NCBI RefSeq assembly: GCF_036408795.1
Contig: NZ_JAZGJP010000004.1
Span: 110,784-174,783, forward strand
Source: Olsenella_L kribbiana
Lineage (GTDB): Bacteria; Actinomycetota; Coriobacteriia; Coriobacteriales; Atopobiaceae
Length of the DNA stretch: 64,000 bases
Direction: 5' to 3'
Part shown: positions 51,003 to 59,984 of the stretch, piece by piece
How positions within the stretch are numbered: position 1 is the first letter of the stretch
Layout of the letters: every line of letters starts with the position of its first letter
Made by a program: the position numbers and the translations under genes
Notes under the pieces: generated by a model
What the model was told of the DNA's origin: nothing
The model's input: only the letters and a program-made list of their open reading frames with translations
The model's database searches: none

Positions 51003-51358
51003 GGCCAGCCCCTCTCCTGCTCTGACTATCTATATAAAGGAACTGTGGCGCTTGAGCGACTATTGTGCAAGAGATGCGGCGACACTTCCACAAAAGGATG
51101 CTCCGACAGGCCAAGATGTCATGCTTCTGTAAATGCTACTAATTTTATAGGAATTAGCGACTAAAGGGGCCTGGGCGGGGTAAGGTATGAGTCGTACAGA
51201 AAAGATCCCCCGGCAGGACACCATGAGCTCTGCTGAAGGAATGAAGATTGTTCGTTTTGTCAAACTTATCTGCCCCAGCACCTTCCCCATCAGCTAGGGT
51301 AGAGACAATAGTTTCCCGTTTCTAACTTTACGGGATGCAGAAGAAAGGATGGTCTGCC
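51003..51358. other. Divergent intergenic region before eno
   Basis: A 356-base gap without a gene. It holds an inverted repeat CTAATT/AATTAG (51139-51144, 51152-51157) and a small hairpin CCCGT/ACGGG (about 51317-51335) in the probable enolase leader. TATATA-like bases at 51029-51036 may be part of the dCMP deaminase promoter. I see no clear -35/-10 pair for eno. Confidence 0.5.
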
Positions 51359-52648
51359 ATGAGCAAGATTGCCAGCGTCTACGGCCGCGAGGTCCTCGAC
51401 TCCCGCGCCAACCCGACCGTCGAGGTCGAAGTCACCCTCGAGGACGGCTCCTTCGGCCGTGCCATCGTCCCGTCCGGCGCCTCCACCGGCGAGTTCGAGG
51501 CTGTCGAGCTCCGTGACGGCGACAAGGACCGCTATCAGGGCAAGGGTGTCCAGAAGGCTGTCGGCCATGTGAACAACGAGATCGCAAAGCTCCTCGTCGG
51601 CCGCGAGGCCACAGACCAGCGCGGTGCCGACTTCGCGATGATCGAGGCTGACGGCACCCCGAACAAGGGCAACTTCGGCGCCAATGCAATCCTCGGCGCT
51701 TCCCTTGCTATCGCCCGTGCAGCAGCAGTATCTGCACACGAGCCGCTCTACGCCTATCTCGGCGGCGCCAACGCACATACCCTGCCGGTGCCGATGATGA
51801 ACGTGCTCAACGGCGGCGTGCACGCCGACAACAACGTCGACTTCCAGGAGTTCATGATCATGCCGGTCGGCGCTCCTGACTTCAAGACCGCCCTTCGCTG
51901 GTCGAGCCAGGTCTACCACACGCTCAAGGACGTCCTGAAGTCTGCTGGCCTCTCCACCGGCGTCGGCGACGAGGGCGGCTTCGCACCCGACCTCAAGACG
52001 AACGCGGAGCCCTTCGAGTACCTGATGCAGGCAGTCGAGAAGGCAGGCTTCAAGCCGGGCAAGGACTTCATGTTCGCAATGGACCCCGCAACCTCCGAGC
52101 TCTACAACAAGGAGACCGGCCTCTACGAGCTCAAGGGCGAGGGCAGGACGCTCTCCTCTGACGAAATGGTCGACTACTGGGAGAAGCTCGTTGCCACCTA
52201 TCCGATCATCTCCATCGAGGACGGCCTTGCTGAGGAGGACTGGGACGGCTGGAAGAAGCTGACCGAGCGCCTCGGCAAGAAGGTCCAGCTCGTCGGCGAC
52301 GACCTCTTCGTCACGAACACGAAGCGCCTCAAGAAGGGCATCGAGCTCGGCGCAGCCAACGCAATCCTCATCAAGGTCAACCAGATCGGCTCCCTCACCG
52401 AGACCCTCGAGGCCATCGAGATGGCAAAGAGGGCAGGATATGCCGCTGTCGTCTCCCACCGTTCCGGCGAGACCGAGGACACGACGATTGCAGACCTTGC
52501 AGTTGCCACGAACGCAGGCCAGATCAAGACCGGCGCCCCTGCCCGCACCGACCGTGTCGCGAAGTACAACCAGCTGCTCCGCATCGAGGACAGGCTCGGC
52601 TCCTCTGCAGAGTTCCTCGGCAGGAACGCCTTCTACAACATCGCTTAA
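51359..52648 (+). CDS. eno: Enolase
   Basis: A 429-residue glycolytic enzyme that dehydrates 2-phosphoglycerate to phosphoenolpyruvate. Motifs are GREVLDSRANPTVEV at the N-terminus, MMNVLNGGVHADNNVDFQEF, GVGDEGGFAP (catalytic Glu), ISIEDGLAEEDW and VGDDLFVTN (magnesium ligands), LIKVNQIGS (catalytic Lys) and SHRSGETEDTTIADLAVA. The length is standard. AAAGGA precedes ATG 51359; the frame is open from 51335. Strong codon bias toward the preferred codons suggests high expression. A terminator follows. Confidence 0.96.
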   Translation: MSKIASVYGREVLDSRANPTVEVEVTLEDGSFGRAIVPSGASTGEFEAVELRDGDKDRYQGKGVQKAVGHVNNEIAKLLVGREATDQRGADFAMIEADGTPNKGNFGANAILGASLAIARAAAVSAHEPLYAYLGGANAHTLPVPMMNVLNGGVHADNNVDFQEFMIMPVGAPDFKTALRWSSQVYHTLKDVLKSAGLSTGVGDEGGFAPDLKTNAEPFEYLMQAVEKAGFKPGKDFMFAMDPATSELYNKETGLYELKGEGRTLSSDEMVDYWEKLVATYPIISIEDGLAEEDWDGWKKLTERLGKKVQLVGDDLFVTNTKRLKKGIELGAANAILIKVNQIGSLTETLEAIEMAKRAGYAAVVSHRSGETEDTTIADLAVATNAGQIKTGAPARTDRVAKYNQLLRIEDRLGSSAEFLGRNAFYNIA

Positions 52649-52676
52649 TCAGAAGCGATTGCAGAGATGCTGCCTA

Positions 52677-52710
52677 AGAGCCGGTGCACCCGCACCGGCT
52701 CTCTTCTTGT
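52677..52710 (+). terminator. Terminator after eno
   Basis: AGAGCCGGTGC (52677-52687) pairs with GCACCGGCTCT (52692-52703 region), followed by CTTCTT. Confidence 0.8.
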
Positions 52711-52752
52711 GCAGGCACGAGCGATATCCATGGCAAGGAGACATGCGGCAGC

Positions 52753-53574
52753 CTAGACGTCGAAGAGCCTCTCTGCCGCTTCCGCTATCCCGTCGTGGTC
52801 GTTGTCTGCCACGACGAGATCGGAAATCTCCTTCACTTCGGGAATGGCATTGTCCATCGCGATAGCGCATCCTGCCACGCGGAGCGCTTCCAGGTCGTTT
52901 GCTCCATCCCCTGCAACTGCCATCTCCGAAAGCGGGATGCCAAGCTCGCGCGAGAGCACCTCGAGCCCCTCTGCCTTGCTGATGCCTTCCGGCGAGCACT
53001 CAAGCGAGGTCGTCTCTGCATCTGCGAGGCACACCTCGAGGCCTTCGATCCGCTTCCTTGTCCGGCCACGTGCAGCCGTATCCCGGTGATAGACGAGCAC
53101 CTTCACGATATCTCTTGGATGGACCTCGATATAGCCTGCAAGATCGTCCTCGAAATGGTAGATGCTCTGGTACATGCTCTGATAGACGCCCATATGGAAC
53201 GTGTCCATATGGTCTGCATCCTCTTTCCGGCAGAGGCAGAGATCCGGATAGAACACTACCGCCATCGCCTCTTCTGCCTTGGCGGCACGCACGATCCGGA
53301 TGGCAGCAGAAGCATCGATTGCATGGGCATCGAGGATGTCTCCCGTCCCGAAGTCATACGTGAGCGCACCCGATGCAAGGACGCCGTAGCGGATGGGACC
53401 TGTCGCCCCTCCAAGAGACCAGCGCGCCTCGAGCGCATTCCTTCCTGTGCAGAGTGCCAGGGTCACGCCTTTGTCGGCAAGCCGGCCCAGTGCCGCCCAG
53501 GTCGCATCCGATACGGTCTTTTCGGATGTCAGAAGCGTGCCGTCCATATCGAGCGCAAGCAGCCGGAGCCCCAC
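52753..53574 (-). CDS. HAD-superfamily hydrolase, Cof-like
   Basis: A 273-residue phosphatase: motif I LALDMDGTLLTSEK, motif II in LCTGRN, a C2-type cap, then KAEGLEVLSRELGIP and motif IV AVAGDGANDLEAL. These are the marks of Cof/YidA-type sugar phosphate phosphatases. I chose GTG 53574 (VGLRLLALDMDG) because GGAAGGGG lies upstream; ATG 53607 would add 11 residues. It converges with eno and is divergent from the ferritin gene. The substrate is not known. Confidence 0.85.
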   Translation of the reverse strand: MGLRLLALDMDGTLLTSEKTVSDATWAALGRLADKGVTLALCTGRNALEARWSLGGATGPIRYGVLASGALTYDFGTGDILDAHAIDASAAIRIVRAAKAEEAMAVVFYPDLCLCRKEDADHMDTFHMGVYQSMYQSIYHFEDDLAGYIEVHPRDIVKVLVYHRDTAARGRTRKRIEGLEVCLADAETTSLECSPEGISKAEGLEVLSRELGIPLSEMAVAGDGANDLEALRVAGCAIAMDNAIPEVKEISDLVVADNDHDGIAEAAERLFDV

Positions 53575-53767
53575 GATATTCCCCTTCCAGACGTTTGCCA
53601 GATACATCGTATCAGCACCTGTCCGCAGAATGCTGCAGGCTCCTATCTGGCATGACGGTGTCATTTGGATGCAGCTTCCTCCATTCGGGCGCATCTCTGC
53701 ACACTCTCAGGAATTGCGGGTACAAGTCACTATGCAATGTGGAAAAGCAATCGAGAGGGGTTCGATC

Positions 53768-54283
53768 ATGGCGCTGAATGAAAAGGTTGCAGACATCCTG
53801 AACAAGCAGATCAACAAGGAGCTCTACTCCTCCTATCTCTATCTGACCTTCGCAGACTACTACGAGGACAGGAATCTCAAGGGCTATGCGAACTGGTACA
53901 TGATCCAGGTCCAGGAGGAGGTTGCCCACGCGAAGATCCTGCGCCGCTACCTGCTCGACAACGACGCAAAGATCACCCTCGAAGCTATCGACAAGCCGAC
54001 GAACGAGTATGCAAACGACCTCGAGCCGATGGAGGCTGGCCTCAAGCACGAGGAGTACATCACTTCCTGCATCAACGAGTGCTACGCCGCTGCCTATGAG
54101 ATCCATGACTTCAGGACCATGCAGATGCTCGACTGGTTCGTGAAGGAGCAGGGCGAAGAGGAGACGAACGCCCGCGACATGATCAACGACTACAAGCTCT
54201 TTGCTGGCACGCCGCAGGGCCTCTACAACCTCGACCAGAAGTATCTGGCCCGTACCTTCATCGCACCGACGATGCCAATGTAG
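53768..54283 (+). CDS. ftnA: Bacterial non-haem ferritin
   Basis: A 171-residue ferritin that oxidises and stores iron in a 24-subunit shell. The four-helix bundle carries the ferroxidase residues in NKELYSSYLYL (Glu17), EEVAHAKIL (Glu50, His53) and WFVKEQGEEETNA (Glu and Gln near 127-130). The ending segment YLARTFIAPTMPM is plausible for a fifth helix. GAGAGGGG lies upstream of ATG 53768; the frame open from 53393 is antisense to the HAD gene and not credible. I see no Fur box by eye. Confidence 0.92.
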   Translation: MALNEKVADILNKQINKELYSSYLYLTFADYYEDRNLKGYANWYMIQVQEEVAHAKILRRYLLDNDAKITLEAIDKPTNEYANDLEPMEAGLKHEEYITSCINECYAAAYEIHDFRTMQMLDWFVKEQGEEETNARDMINDYKLFAGTPQGLYNLDQKYLARTFIAPTMPM

Positions 54284-54306
54284 GAGAAACGGACATACAG
54301 TCTTTC

Positions 54307-54337
54307 AGGGAGGATCCGGAAGGATCCTCCCTTTTTC
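54307..54337. terminator. Bidirectional terminator
   Basis: Perfect 11-bp stem AGGGAGGATCC / complement (54307-54317, 54322-54332) with GGAA loop, followed by TTTTT; between ferritin and the convergent kinase gene. Confidence 0.85.
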
Positions 54338-54349
54338 GTAGCAAGAAGC

Positions 54350-55666
54350 CTACTTCGCGTCCTCTTCGGGCTCCTCGAAGAGAAGGTCGATCCGGGACTT
54401 GCCCTCTCCTGTCGCACAGGAAAGCGTCCCGCCATAGCGCTTCGCGACGAGAGGGATAGCGTCGTCGGCGAAGTCCGTCTTTCCCCAGAGCTCGATGTGC
54501 ACAGACACCGTCCCCATGGCGCGGCGGCAAACAACGGAGATCGAGCGGCGGTGCGCATCCGTGACAGCTGCTGAGGCCGCTATCGCCTCGTCGAGCGCCG
54601 CTCCCATGAGGACATAGATGTCCTCTCCTGCCATGAACCCCAAGGCAGCCCCGTCCGCTATGCAGGAGAGCGTGATGCCCTTGTCCTGGCAGATGAGCCG
54701 CTTCTCCGAAAGCACGGTATCAAGCGCTTCATTGCCTGTGTGCACGACCGCATCATACACGCTGACCTCGCGCAGGAGCTCTTGAGCCGTCTCCTCGCCG
54801 AGCTCGGTGCCGGCATCGGAGAGCGTCCGGAACACCCGGTGGCGCAGCTCGTGCATGCGCATGTTCACCGCATCCATCGTCTGCCGGCTCGTGAGGTACT
54901 GGCGCTGGCGCTCTGCCAGGACATGACGGGCCGTATCGCGCTGGGCGGCAAGGCGGCTATTGATGAGAAGCTCGTACTCCATAAGGACCGTGAAGACGCA
55001 GATGAAGCCATGGACGGACCGCAGCGCCAGGACGTAGGCCACCGAGATGCCGTTATCCGAAAGGCTCTTGATCACCAGGTCGAAGCCGATGACCATGAGG
55101 ATCACGACAGCCATCATGAGGATCATGGCAGGGTTGCTCACGCCTGCAAGCCCCTCTTCATCGGACTTCCTGACGAAGAAGTACCAGACTGCAAGATAGA
55201 GGATGGCAGAGATGATGAAGTTGAGGAGCGTGTAGGGACCGAAGAGCATCCGGCGCCCCGTCTCCGTCTCAGGCCCCGTGCCCAGAGCAAGCACCCAGAT
55301 GAGCTCCGAGGCACCCGAAGCGAGGTTCTGGAGCGCATAGCCGCAGGAGCAGCAGAACAGGCACGCCCAGATGCCTGCATCCGAAAGGAAGCGCACGACG
55401 GCGACAGAGCCCACGAGGAGTGCCGAAAAGGCAAGGAACTGGAGGACGTACCCTGCAGCCCCCTCAGCGCAGATCGGCATGGCAGGCACGAATGTTGCCT
55501 GCCAGGAAATGAGAAGGACAGCTGCCATAGCCACCGCGAGGGCGGCAAGAAGCCTTCCCGCGAAGCCTTCCTTCGGCTTCAGCGCCACGGCGAAGACGGC
55601 GATGCCGAAGGCGACACGCACGACGATGTCCGCGAGGCTTGCCGCCGCCCAGAGCCAGGCAGGCAC
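54350..55666 (-). CDS. Membrane sensor histidine kinase, GHKL type
   Basis: A 438-residue kinase. Six or seven hydrophobic segments fill residues 10-235, followed by a helix that carries the probable phosphoacceptor MRMHELRHRV (His272/His276) and a C-terminal GHKL ATPase domain (NEALDTVLSEK as N-box, later a GGTLS glycine loop). This is the AgrC/VirS-like layout that pairs with LytTR regulators and often senses a peptide. The GTG start at 55664-55666 overlaps the last base of the LytTR stop codon, so both are coupled. A signal peptide or AgrB/AgrD gene is not seen nearby. Confidence 0.82.
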   Translation of the reverse strand: MPAWLWAAASLADIVVRVAFGIAVFAVALKPKEGFAGRLLAALAVAMAAVLLISWQATFVPAMPICAEGAAGYVLQFLAFSALLVGSVAVVRFLSDAGIWACLFCCSCGYALQNLASGASELIWVLALGTGPETETGRRMLFGPYTLLNFIISAILYLAVWYFFVRKSDEEGLAGVSNPAMILMMAVVILMVIGFDLVIKSLSDNGISVAYVLALRSVHGFICVFTVLMEYELLINSRLAAQRDTARHVLAERQRQYLTSRQTMDAVNMRMHELRHRVFRTLSDAGTELGEETAQELLREVSVYDAVVHTGNEALDTVLSEKRLICQDKGITLSCIADGAALGFMAGEDIYVLMGAALDEAIAASAAVTDAHRRSISVVCRRAMGTVSVHIELWGKTDFADDAIPLVAKRYGGTLSCATGEGKSRIDLLFEEPEEDAK

Positions 55667-56379
55667 TAGATGCCCCTTCCAACGTAGGCGGCAAGGCGCT
55701 CGAGTGCCGGCTTCTTCTGCGAGCGACTGAAATAGAGCTCCGTCCCATCGGACATCACGACAGAGGCTGCCCGGATGCGGGCGACCTGGGCCATGTTGAT
55801 GACGCAGGAAGCAGCAATCTTCAGGAAGCCCTTGTCCTCGAGCTCCTGTGCGATGGCACCGATGCTGCCACGCCTCGAGAGCGGCTCTTCCTCGCCTGCA
55901 AGGTGATATTTGAGGTTGTGCTTCACGATATCGATGTAAAGGATGTCGGAGAGGCGCACGACACGGATGCCTTCTGCGGTGGGAAGCGCGACCGTCTCTT
56001 CGCTCCTCCTCTTCACCATGCGCATCACGCGGTCCATGCGCAGAGCGAAGTCCTCATAGGAGACCGGCTTCACCATGAAGTCGACGGCGTCGACCGCATA
56101 TCCTTCCACGGCGTACTGTGCGAGGTTCGTGACGAAGACGAGCGGCGTCTCGGGGTCGTAGCTGCGCAGGATTTCCGCCGCCTCCATGCCGGAGATGCCC
56201 GGCAGGCTGATATCGAGGAAGATGATGTCTGCCTCATGTTTCGAGTTCACGAACTCGAGGGCGCTGGGAAGGACCTCGATCGAGAAGTCGTATCCCTTCC
56301 GCTCGCCATAGGTCCTGAGATGTCCCGTGAGGCGCTTGGCCTCTTCTGGCGTGTCCTCTATGACCAGCACCCGATACAC
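55666..56379 (-). CDS. LytTR-family response regulator
   Basis: A 237-residue regulator: receiver domain (1-120) with the acidic pair IEDT, phosphorylated Asp56 in IIFLDISLPG and conserved Lys in DFMVKPV, then a LytTR DNA-binding domain (about 135-237; DILYIDIVKHNLKYH, RGSIGAIAQEL, ASCVINMAQV). The GTG start at 56379 has AGGAAGAGGG upstream. It is cotranscribed with the sensor kinase and divergent from the GH3 gene, whose expression it may control; LytTR boxes are not evident by eye in the 151-base gap. Confidence 0.85.
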   Translation of the reverse strand: MYRVLVIEDTPEEAKRLTGHLRTYGERKGYDFSIEVLPSALEFVNSKHEADIIFLDISLPGISGMEAAEILRSYDPETPLVFVTNLAQYAVEGYAVDAVDFMVKPVSYEDFALRMDRVMRMVKRRSEETVALPTAEGIRVVRLSDILYIDIVKHNLKYHLAGEEEPLSRRGSIGAIAQELEDKGFLKIAASCVINMAQVARIRAASVVMSDGTELYFSRSQKKPALERLAAYVGRGI

Positions 56380-56530
56380 TCCCGACCCTCTTCCTTTCGA
56401 CCGGCTTCGTTCCCGATTATGTCGCAGACCATCCACGATTATGCCACGGGCCCCAAGGCATGCCCCTCCCTCCCTAGTCTTCAAGGCGTTGGATAGCTAG
56501 CTCAAAGCATTCTGGGAAGGGAGACCATAC

Positions 56531-59353
56531 ATGGCAGATACGCACAAGTTCCACCTGCCGGAGAAGAAGGGAAAGGACGGCAAGGCAGCAAAGCCCGTGA
56601 AGCGCCCGAAGCGCGTGCTCTTCGTCTTCATGTGCATCCTCGCGGCACTCGTCGCTACGGTCACGCTCGCCGTCGGCATCTTCGTGAGACCGTATTTCGA
56701 TATTGCCGTAACCTTCACCTCGAAGCCTGACACAAGCTCAGAGGCCGTGACACAGGCATCCGACGCCACGCGCGACGTGACCCAGGAAGTCGAGTCAGAG
56801 GGCATCATCCTGCTCAAGAACCAGAACAATGCCCTGCCGCTTGACGGCACGCAGAAGGTGAACGTCTTCGGCTCCACGGCCGGCAACAACTTCAGCTACG
56901 GCGGCACGGGCTCCGGCTCGGGCGACAGCTCGAAGAACGTGACGTTCTATCAGGGCCTCGAGGACGCAGGCCTCCAGGTCAACCCCGACCTCGAGTCCTT
57001 CTACGACGAGAACGCCCTGAGCTCCGAGAACAAGGGCCTCGTCGGCACCGACTGGAACCTCTATGAGCTGCCCCAGTCTACCTACACGCAGGATGTCATC
57101 GACAACGCGAGGGCCTACTCCGACACGGCGCTCGTCGTGCTTACCCGCAAGGGCGGCGAGGGCTTTGACCTCCCGACCGACATGGCAGACTACGAGGGAT
57201 CCGAGGCTGGCAGGAGCTACCTTCAGCTCACACCGAACGAGGAGGATCTCCTCTCGATGGTGGAGTCGAACTTCTCGAAGGTCGTTGTCGTCCTCAACAG
57301 CCCGAATGCTATGGAGCTCGGCTTCCTGGATTCTGACAGCATCGACGCAGCGCTCTGGGTCGGAACTCCTGGTTCCACCGGCTGCGATGCAATCGGCCAG
57401 GTGCTCACCGGTGCCGTCAACCCCTCCGGCCGTACGACCGATACCTTTGCCTACTCTCTTGCCTCTGCACCGAGCTACTACAACTTCGGCGCCCATGACT
57501 ACTCGAACGTCCAGCACACGAACCAGGCACTCTTCGCAGGCACTGGCGACGCGACGTCCGGCACCGAGAACGTCCACTATGTGGACTACGCCGAAGGCAT
57601 CTATGTGGGCTACCGCTACTACGAGACGGCAGCCGAGGATGGCTACATCGACTATGCCTCGACCGTCCAGTACCCGTTCGGCTATGGCCTCTCCTACACG
57701 ACCTTCGATGAGAAGATCTCCGGCTTCACCGACAATGGCACGAACATCACGATGAAGGTCACGGTCACGAACACCGGCTCCGTTGCCGGCAAAGATGTCG
57801 TGGAAGGCTACTACTCCGCTCCCTACACGAAGGGCGGCATCGAGAAGAGCGCCTGCGTGCTCGGCGACTTTGCAAAGACGAAGCTCCTCGACCCCGGCGA
57901 GAGCCAGGAGATCACGCTCAGCTGGACGCATGAGGACATGGCCAGCTACGACTACCAGGGCATCAAGGCCGAAGGCGGCGCCTACGTGCTCGAGGCAGGC
58001 GACTACCAGGTGAGCCTGCGCACGAACTCCCACGACATCGTCGACACCCGCACCGTGCATGTGGATAGCGACTACATCTACAACGACGCAAACGACGGCA
58101 AGCGCTCGACCGACGAGGTCGCAGCCACAAACCAGTTCGACGACGTGTCGTACGGCGATGGCATCACCTATCTCTCCCGCGCTGACTGGGCAGGCACGTT
58201 CCCGAAGATGGCACCGGCTTCCAAGGAGGCCTCTGCCGAGGTGAAGGACGCGCTCGACAACCCCGCCGCTCTCGAGAACGACGATGTGGAAGATGTCACC
58301 TACGGCGCGAAGAACGGCCTCAAGCTCTCTGACATGGCAGGACTTGACTACGACGATTCCCAGTGGGACAAGCTCCTCGACCAGATGACCCTCGATGAGC
58401 AGAAGATGCTCGTCGGCAACGGCGGCTGGATGACGTTCAGTGCAAAGAGCGTCGACAAGCCGGCACTCGTGGAGTGCGATGGCCCGAACGGCGTCAACAA
58501 CATCATGGCAGGCTACACCGGCACCCAGCTCACAGGCCAGAGCGTCCTAGGCTGCACGTGGAACACCGAGCTTGCCAACAAGGTCGGCAGCCTCTTCGCC
58601 CAGGAAGCCAACGCTCTCGATGTCGCAGGCCTCTATGCACCGGGTGCAGACACCCACAGGAGCCCCTTCGGCGGCAGGAACTATGAGTATGTCTCCGAGG
58701 ACGGCGAGCTCACCGGCAAGATTGTGGCCGCAGAGATCGAAGGCATCCAGGACAACGGCGTCTACTGCTACCTCAAGCACTTTGCCCTGAACGACCAGGA
58801 GACGCACCGCTGCGATGCAGGCGGCCTTGTGACCTGGGCAAACGAGCAGGCCATGCGCGAGATCTACCTCAAGCCCTTCGAGATTGCCGTCAAGACCGCT
58901 GATGCCCACGGCATCATGAGCGCCTACAACAAGCTTGGCACGACGCCCTGCGCCGAGTCCACGGCTCTCCTCACGAACGTCCTCAGGAACGAATGGGGCT
59001 TCCATGGCACCGTCGTCACGGACTGCGTCCTCGCTGCCGATACCGTGAACATCAACCGCGGCCTGCGTGCCGGCAATGACCTCTACCTTGCCTTCCTCCA
59101 GGACAAGTCCCTCACCTCTGACACCCTCTCCACTGCAGCAGGACACCAGGCCCTGCGCCGTGCTGCACATGACATCCTCTACACCGAGGCGAACTCCAAC
59201 GCACTCTCTGTCGGCATCTGGCATCAGGCCACGATCGTGACCCTCGTCGAGGTCGTCCAGGCTGCCATCATTGCCCTCATCGTCCTCTACTTTGTCCGCC
59301 GCCACATGAAGATGAACCGCTGGCGCGCACAGGAGAAGGCAACAAAGGAATAG
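56531..59353 (+). CDS. Membrane-anchored GH3 glycosidase, swapped domain order
   Basis: A 940-residue GH3 enzyme (beta-glucosidase-like). A basic N-terminus is followed by a membrane helix (29-52). The alpha/beta-sandwich domain that is usually C-terminal comes first (about 80-330, with SEGIILLKNQNNALPL), then a fibronectin-like domain (about 385-480), and the TIM-barrel domain last (about 605-880), with the nucleophile Asp831 in GFHGTVVTDC. A second membrane helix lies at about 897-921 with a basic tail. So both ends sit in the membrane with the catalytic part probably outside. Swapped order is known for some GH3 enzymes such as from Ruminococcus. GGGAAGGGAG precedes the ATG. Substrate is unknown. 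Confidence 0.87.
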   Translation: MADTHKFHLPEKKGKDGKAAKPVKRPKRVLFVFMCILAALVATVTLAVGIFVRPYFDIAVTFTSKPDTSSEAVTQASDATRDVTQEVESEGIILLKNQNNALPLDGTQKVNVFGSTAGNNFSYGGTGSGSGDSSKNVTFYQGLEDAGLQVNPDLESFYDENALSSENKGLVGTDWNLYELPQSTYTQDVIDNARAYSDTALVVLTRKGGEGFDLPTDMADYEGSEAGRSYLQLTPNEEDLLSMVESNFSKVVVVLNSPNAMELGFLDSDSIDAALWVGTPGSTGCDAIGQVLTGAVNPSGRTTDTFAYSLASAPSYYNFGAHDYSNVQHTNQALFAGTGDATSGTENVHYVDYAEGIYVGYRYYETAAEDGYIDYASTVQYPFGYGLSYTTFDEKISGFTDNGTNITMKVTVTNTGSVAGKDVVEGYYSAPYTKGGIEKSACVLGDFAKTKLLDPGESQEITLSWTHEDMASYDYQGIKAEGGAYVLEAGDYQVSLRTNSHDIVDTRTVHVDSDYIYNDANDGKRSTDEVAATNQFDDVSYGDGITYLSRADWAGTFPKMAPASKEASAEVKDALDNPAALENDDVEDVTYGAKNGLKLSDMAGLDYDDSQWDKLLDQMTLDEQKMLVGNGGWMTFSAKSVDKPALVECDGPNGVNNIMAGYTGTQLTGQSVLGCTWNTELANKVGSLFAQEANALDVAGLYAPGADTHRSPFGGRNYEYVSEDGELTGKIVAAEIEGIQDNGVYCYLKHFALNDQETHRCDAGGLVTWANEQAMREIYLKPFEIAVKTADAHGIMSAYNKLGTTPCAESTALLTNVLRNEWGFHGTVVTDCVLAADTVNINRGLRAGNDLYLAFLQDKSLTSDTLSTAAGHQALRRAAHDILYTEANSNALSVGIWHQATIVTLVEVVQAAIIALIVLYFVRRHMKMNRWRAQEKATKE

Positions 59354-59384
59354 AGTAGCCCTTCCTGCATCCCCAGCAGGAGCC

Positions 59385-59424
59385 AGCGCCCTCAGCGGTC
59401 CCCAGCCGCCAGGGGCGCTTTCTT
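59385..59424 (+). terminator. Terminator after GH3 gene
   Basis: AGCGCCC (59385-59391) pairs with GGGCGCT (59413-59419), with inner GC pairing, then TTCTT. Confidence 0.65.
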
Positions 59425-59462
59425 ATGCCGACATGCTCTTGGCCAGCCATATGCTGCAGCAT

Positions 59463-59499
59463 TCCTTATTTCGACTTATCGGATAAGTCGAAATAAGGA
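59463..59499. repeat. 37-bp perfect palindrome
   Basis: TCCTTATTTCGACTTATC (59463-59480), a central G (59481) and the exact complement (59482-59499). It lies alone between the GH3 terminator and the next hairpin. Function unknown; it could be an operator, a cruciform-forming site or a mobile-element scar. Confidence 0.75.
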
Positions 59500-59554
59500 G
59501 CATCCATAATGAGACTTAGGCATCCCTTCAAGGTTGTAAGGACATGCAGACATG

Positions 59555-59600
59555 AGCGAGAGGCAGTCCGGCTCGAACCGGACTGCCTCTCGCTTGCTTG
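59555..59600. terminator. Long hairpin, probably terminator
   Basis: Perfect 17-bp stem AGCGAGAGGCAGTCCGG / complement (59555-59571, 59578-59594) with a 6-base loop, just downstream of the minus-strand NOSP-family gene. Confidence 0.7.
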
Positions 59601-59621
59601 ATAGACCCCGCCTTTCCCGAC

Positions 59622-59984
59622 CTATGCCTTGGCCCTCTCCCGGCTCCGCCTCTTCGCCTCGAGCGTGTCGATAGCGTGATGCACGCACATGACAGGATGG
59701 CGGAAGAGGATGCGGGGGTCTGAGTAGCGCATGACCTGACGGATCTCTTCCTGCCGCTTGGGCGCATAGCAATGCACCGAGCACACGGAACAGAACGTCT
59801 TTGTCCTCATGAATGGACAGCGCGCGATGCGCTTCTGCGCATAGGCATCGAGCGCCTCGCACTCGGGGCAGAGGCTGCCTTTGGCCGTGTGATGAATTCC
59901 ACGACAGTAGAGCGCAATCATCTCATGCACGACACGGGACTCGCGGGCACGCTTGCGCTCTGTCTCCTCATCGCTCCGTCTCAT
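59622..59984 (-). CDS. NOSP-family (nitrous oxide-stimulated promoter) protein
   Basis: A 120-residue cytosolic protein rich in Cys and His. HHTAKGSLCPECEAL, RCPF, FCSVCSVHCY and VMRYSDPRILFRHPVM match the family known as nitrous oxide-stimulated promoter proteins, whose role is unknown; the Cys pairs suggest a metal or Fe-S site. Its ATG overlaps the stop of the DUF454 gene (ATGA), so the two are coupled. A strong hairpin follows. Confidence 0.8.
   Translation of the reverse strand: MRRSDEETERKRARESRVVHEMIALYCRGIHHTAKGSLCPECEALDAYAQKRIARCPFMRTKTFCSVCSVHCYAPKRQEEIRQVMRYSDPRILFRHPVMCVHHAIDTLEAKRRSRERAKA

Noticed and set aside
51003..51358. Riboswitch upstream of eno
   Set aside because: Only two small hairpins are visible; no known riboswitch core could be recognised.
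59563..59586. tRNA-like GGTTCGAGCC on the minus strand
   Set aside because: It is the loop region of a 17-bp hairpin terminator and no anticodon or D arm is present.
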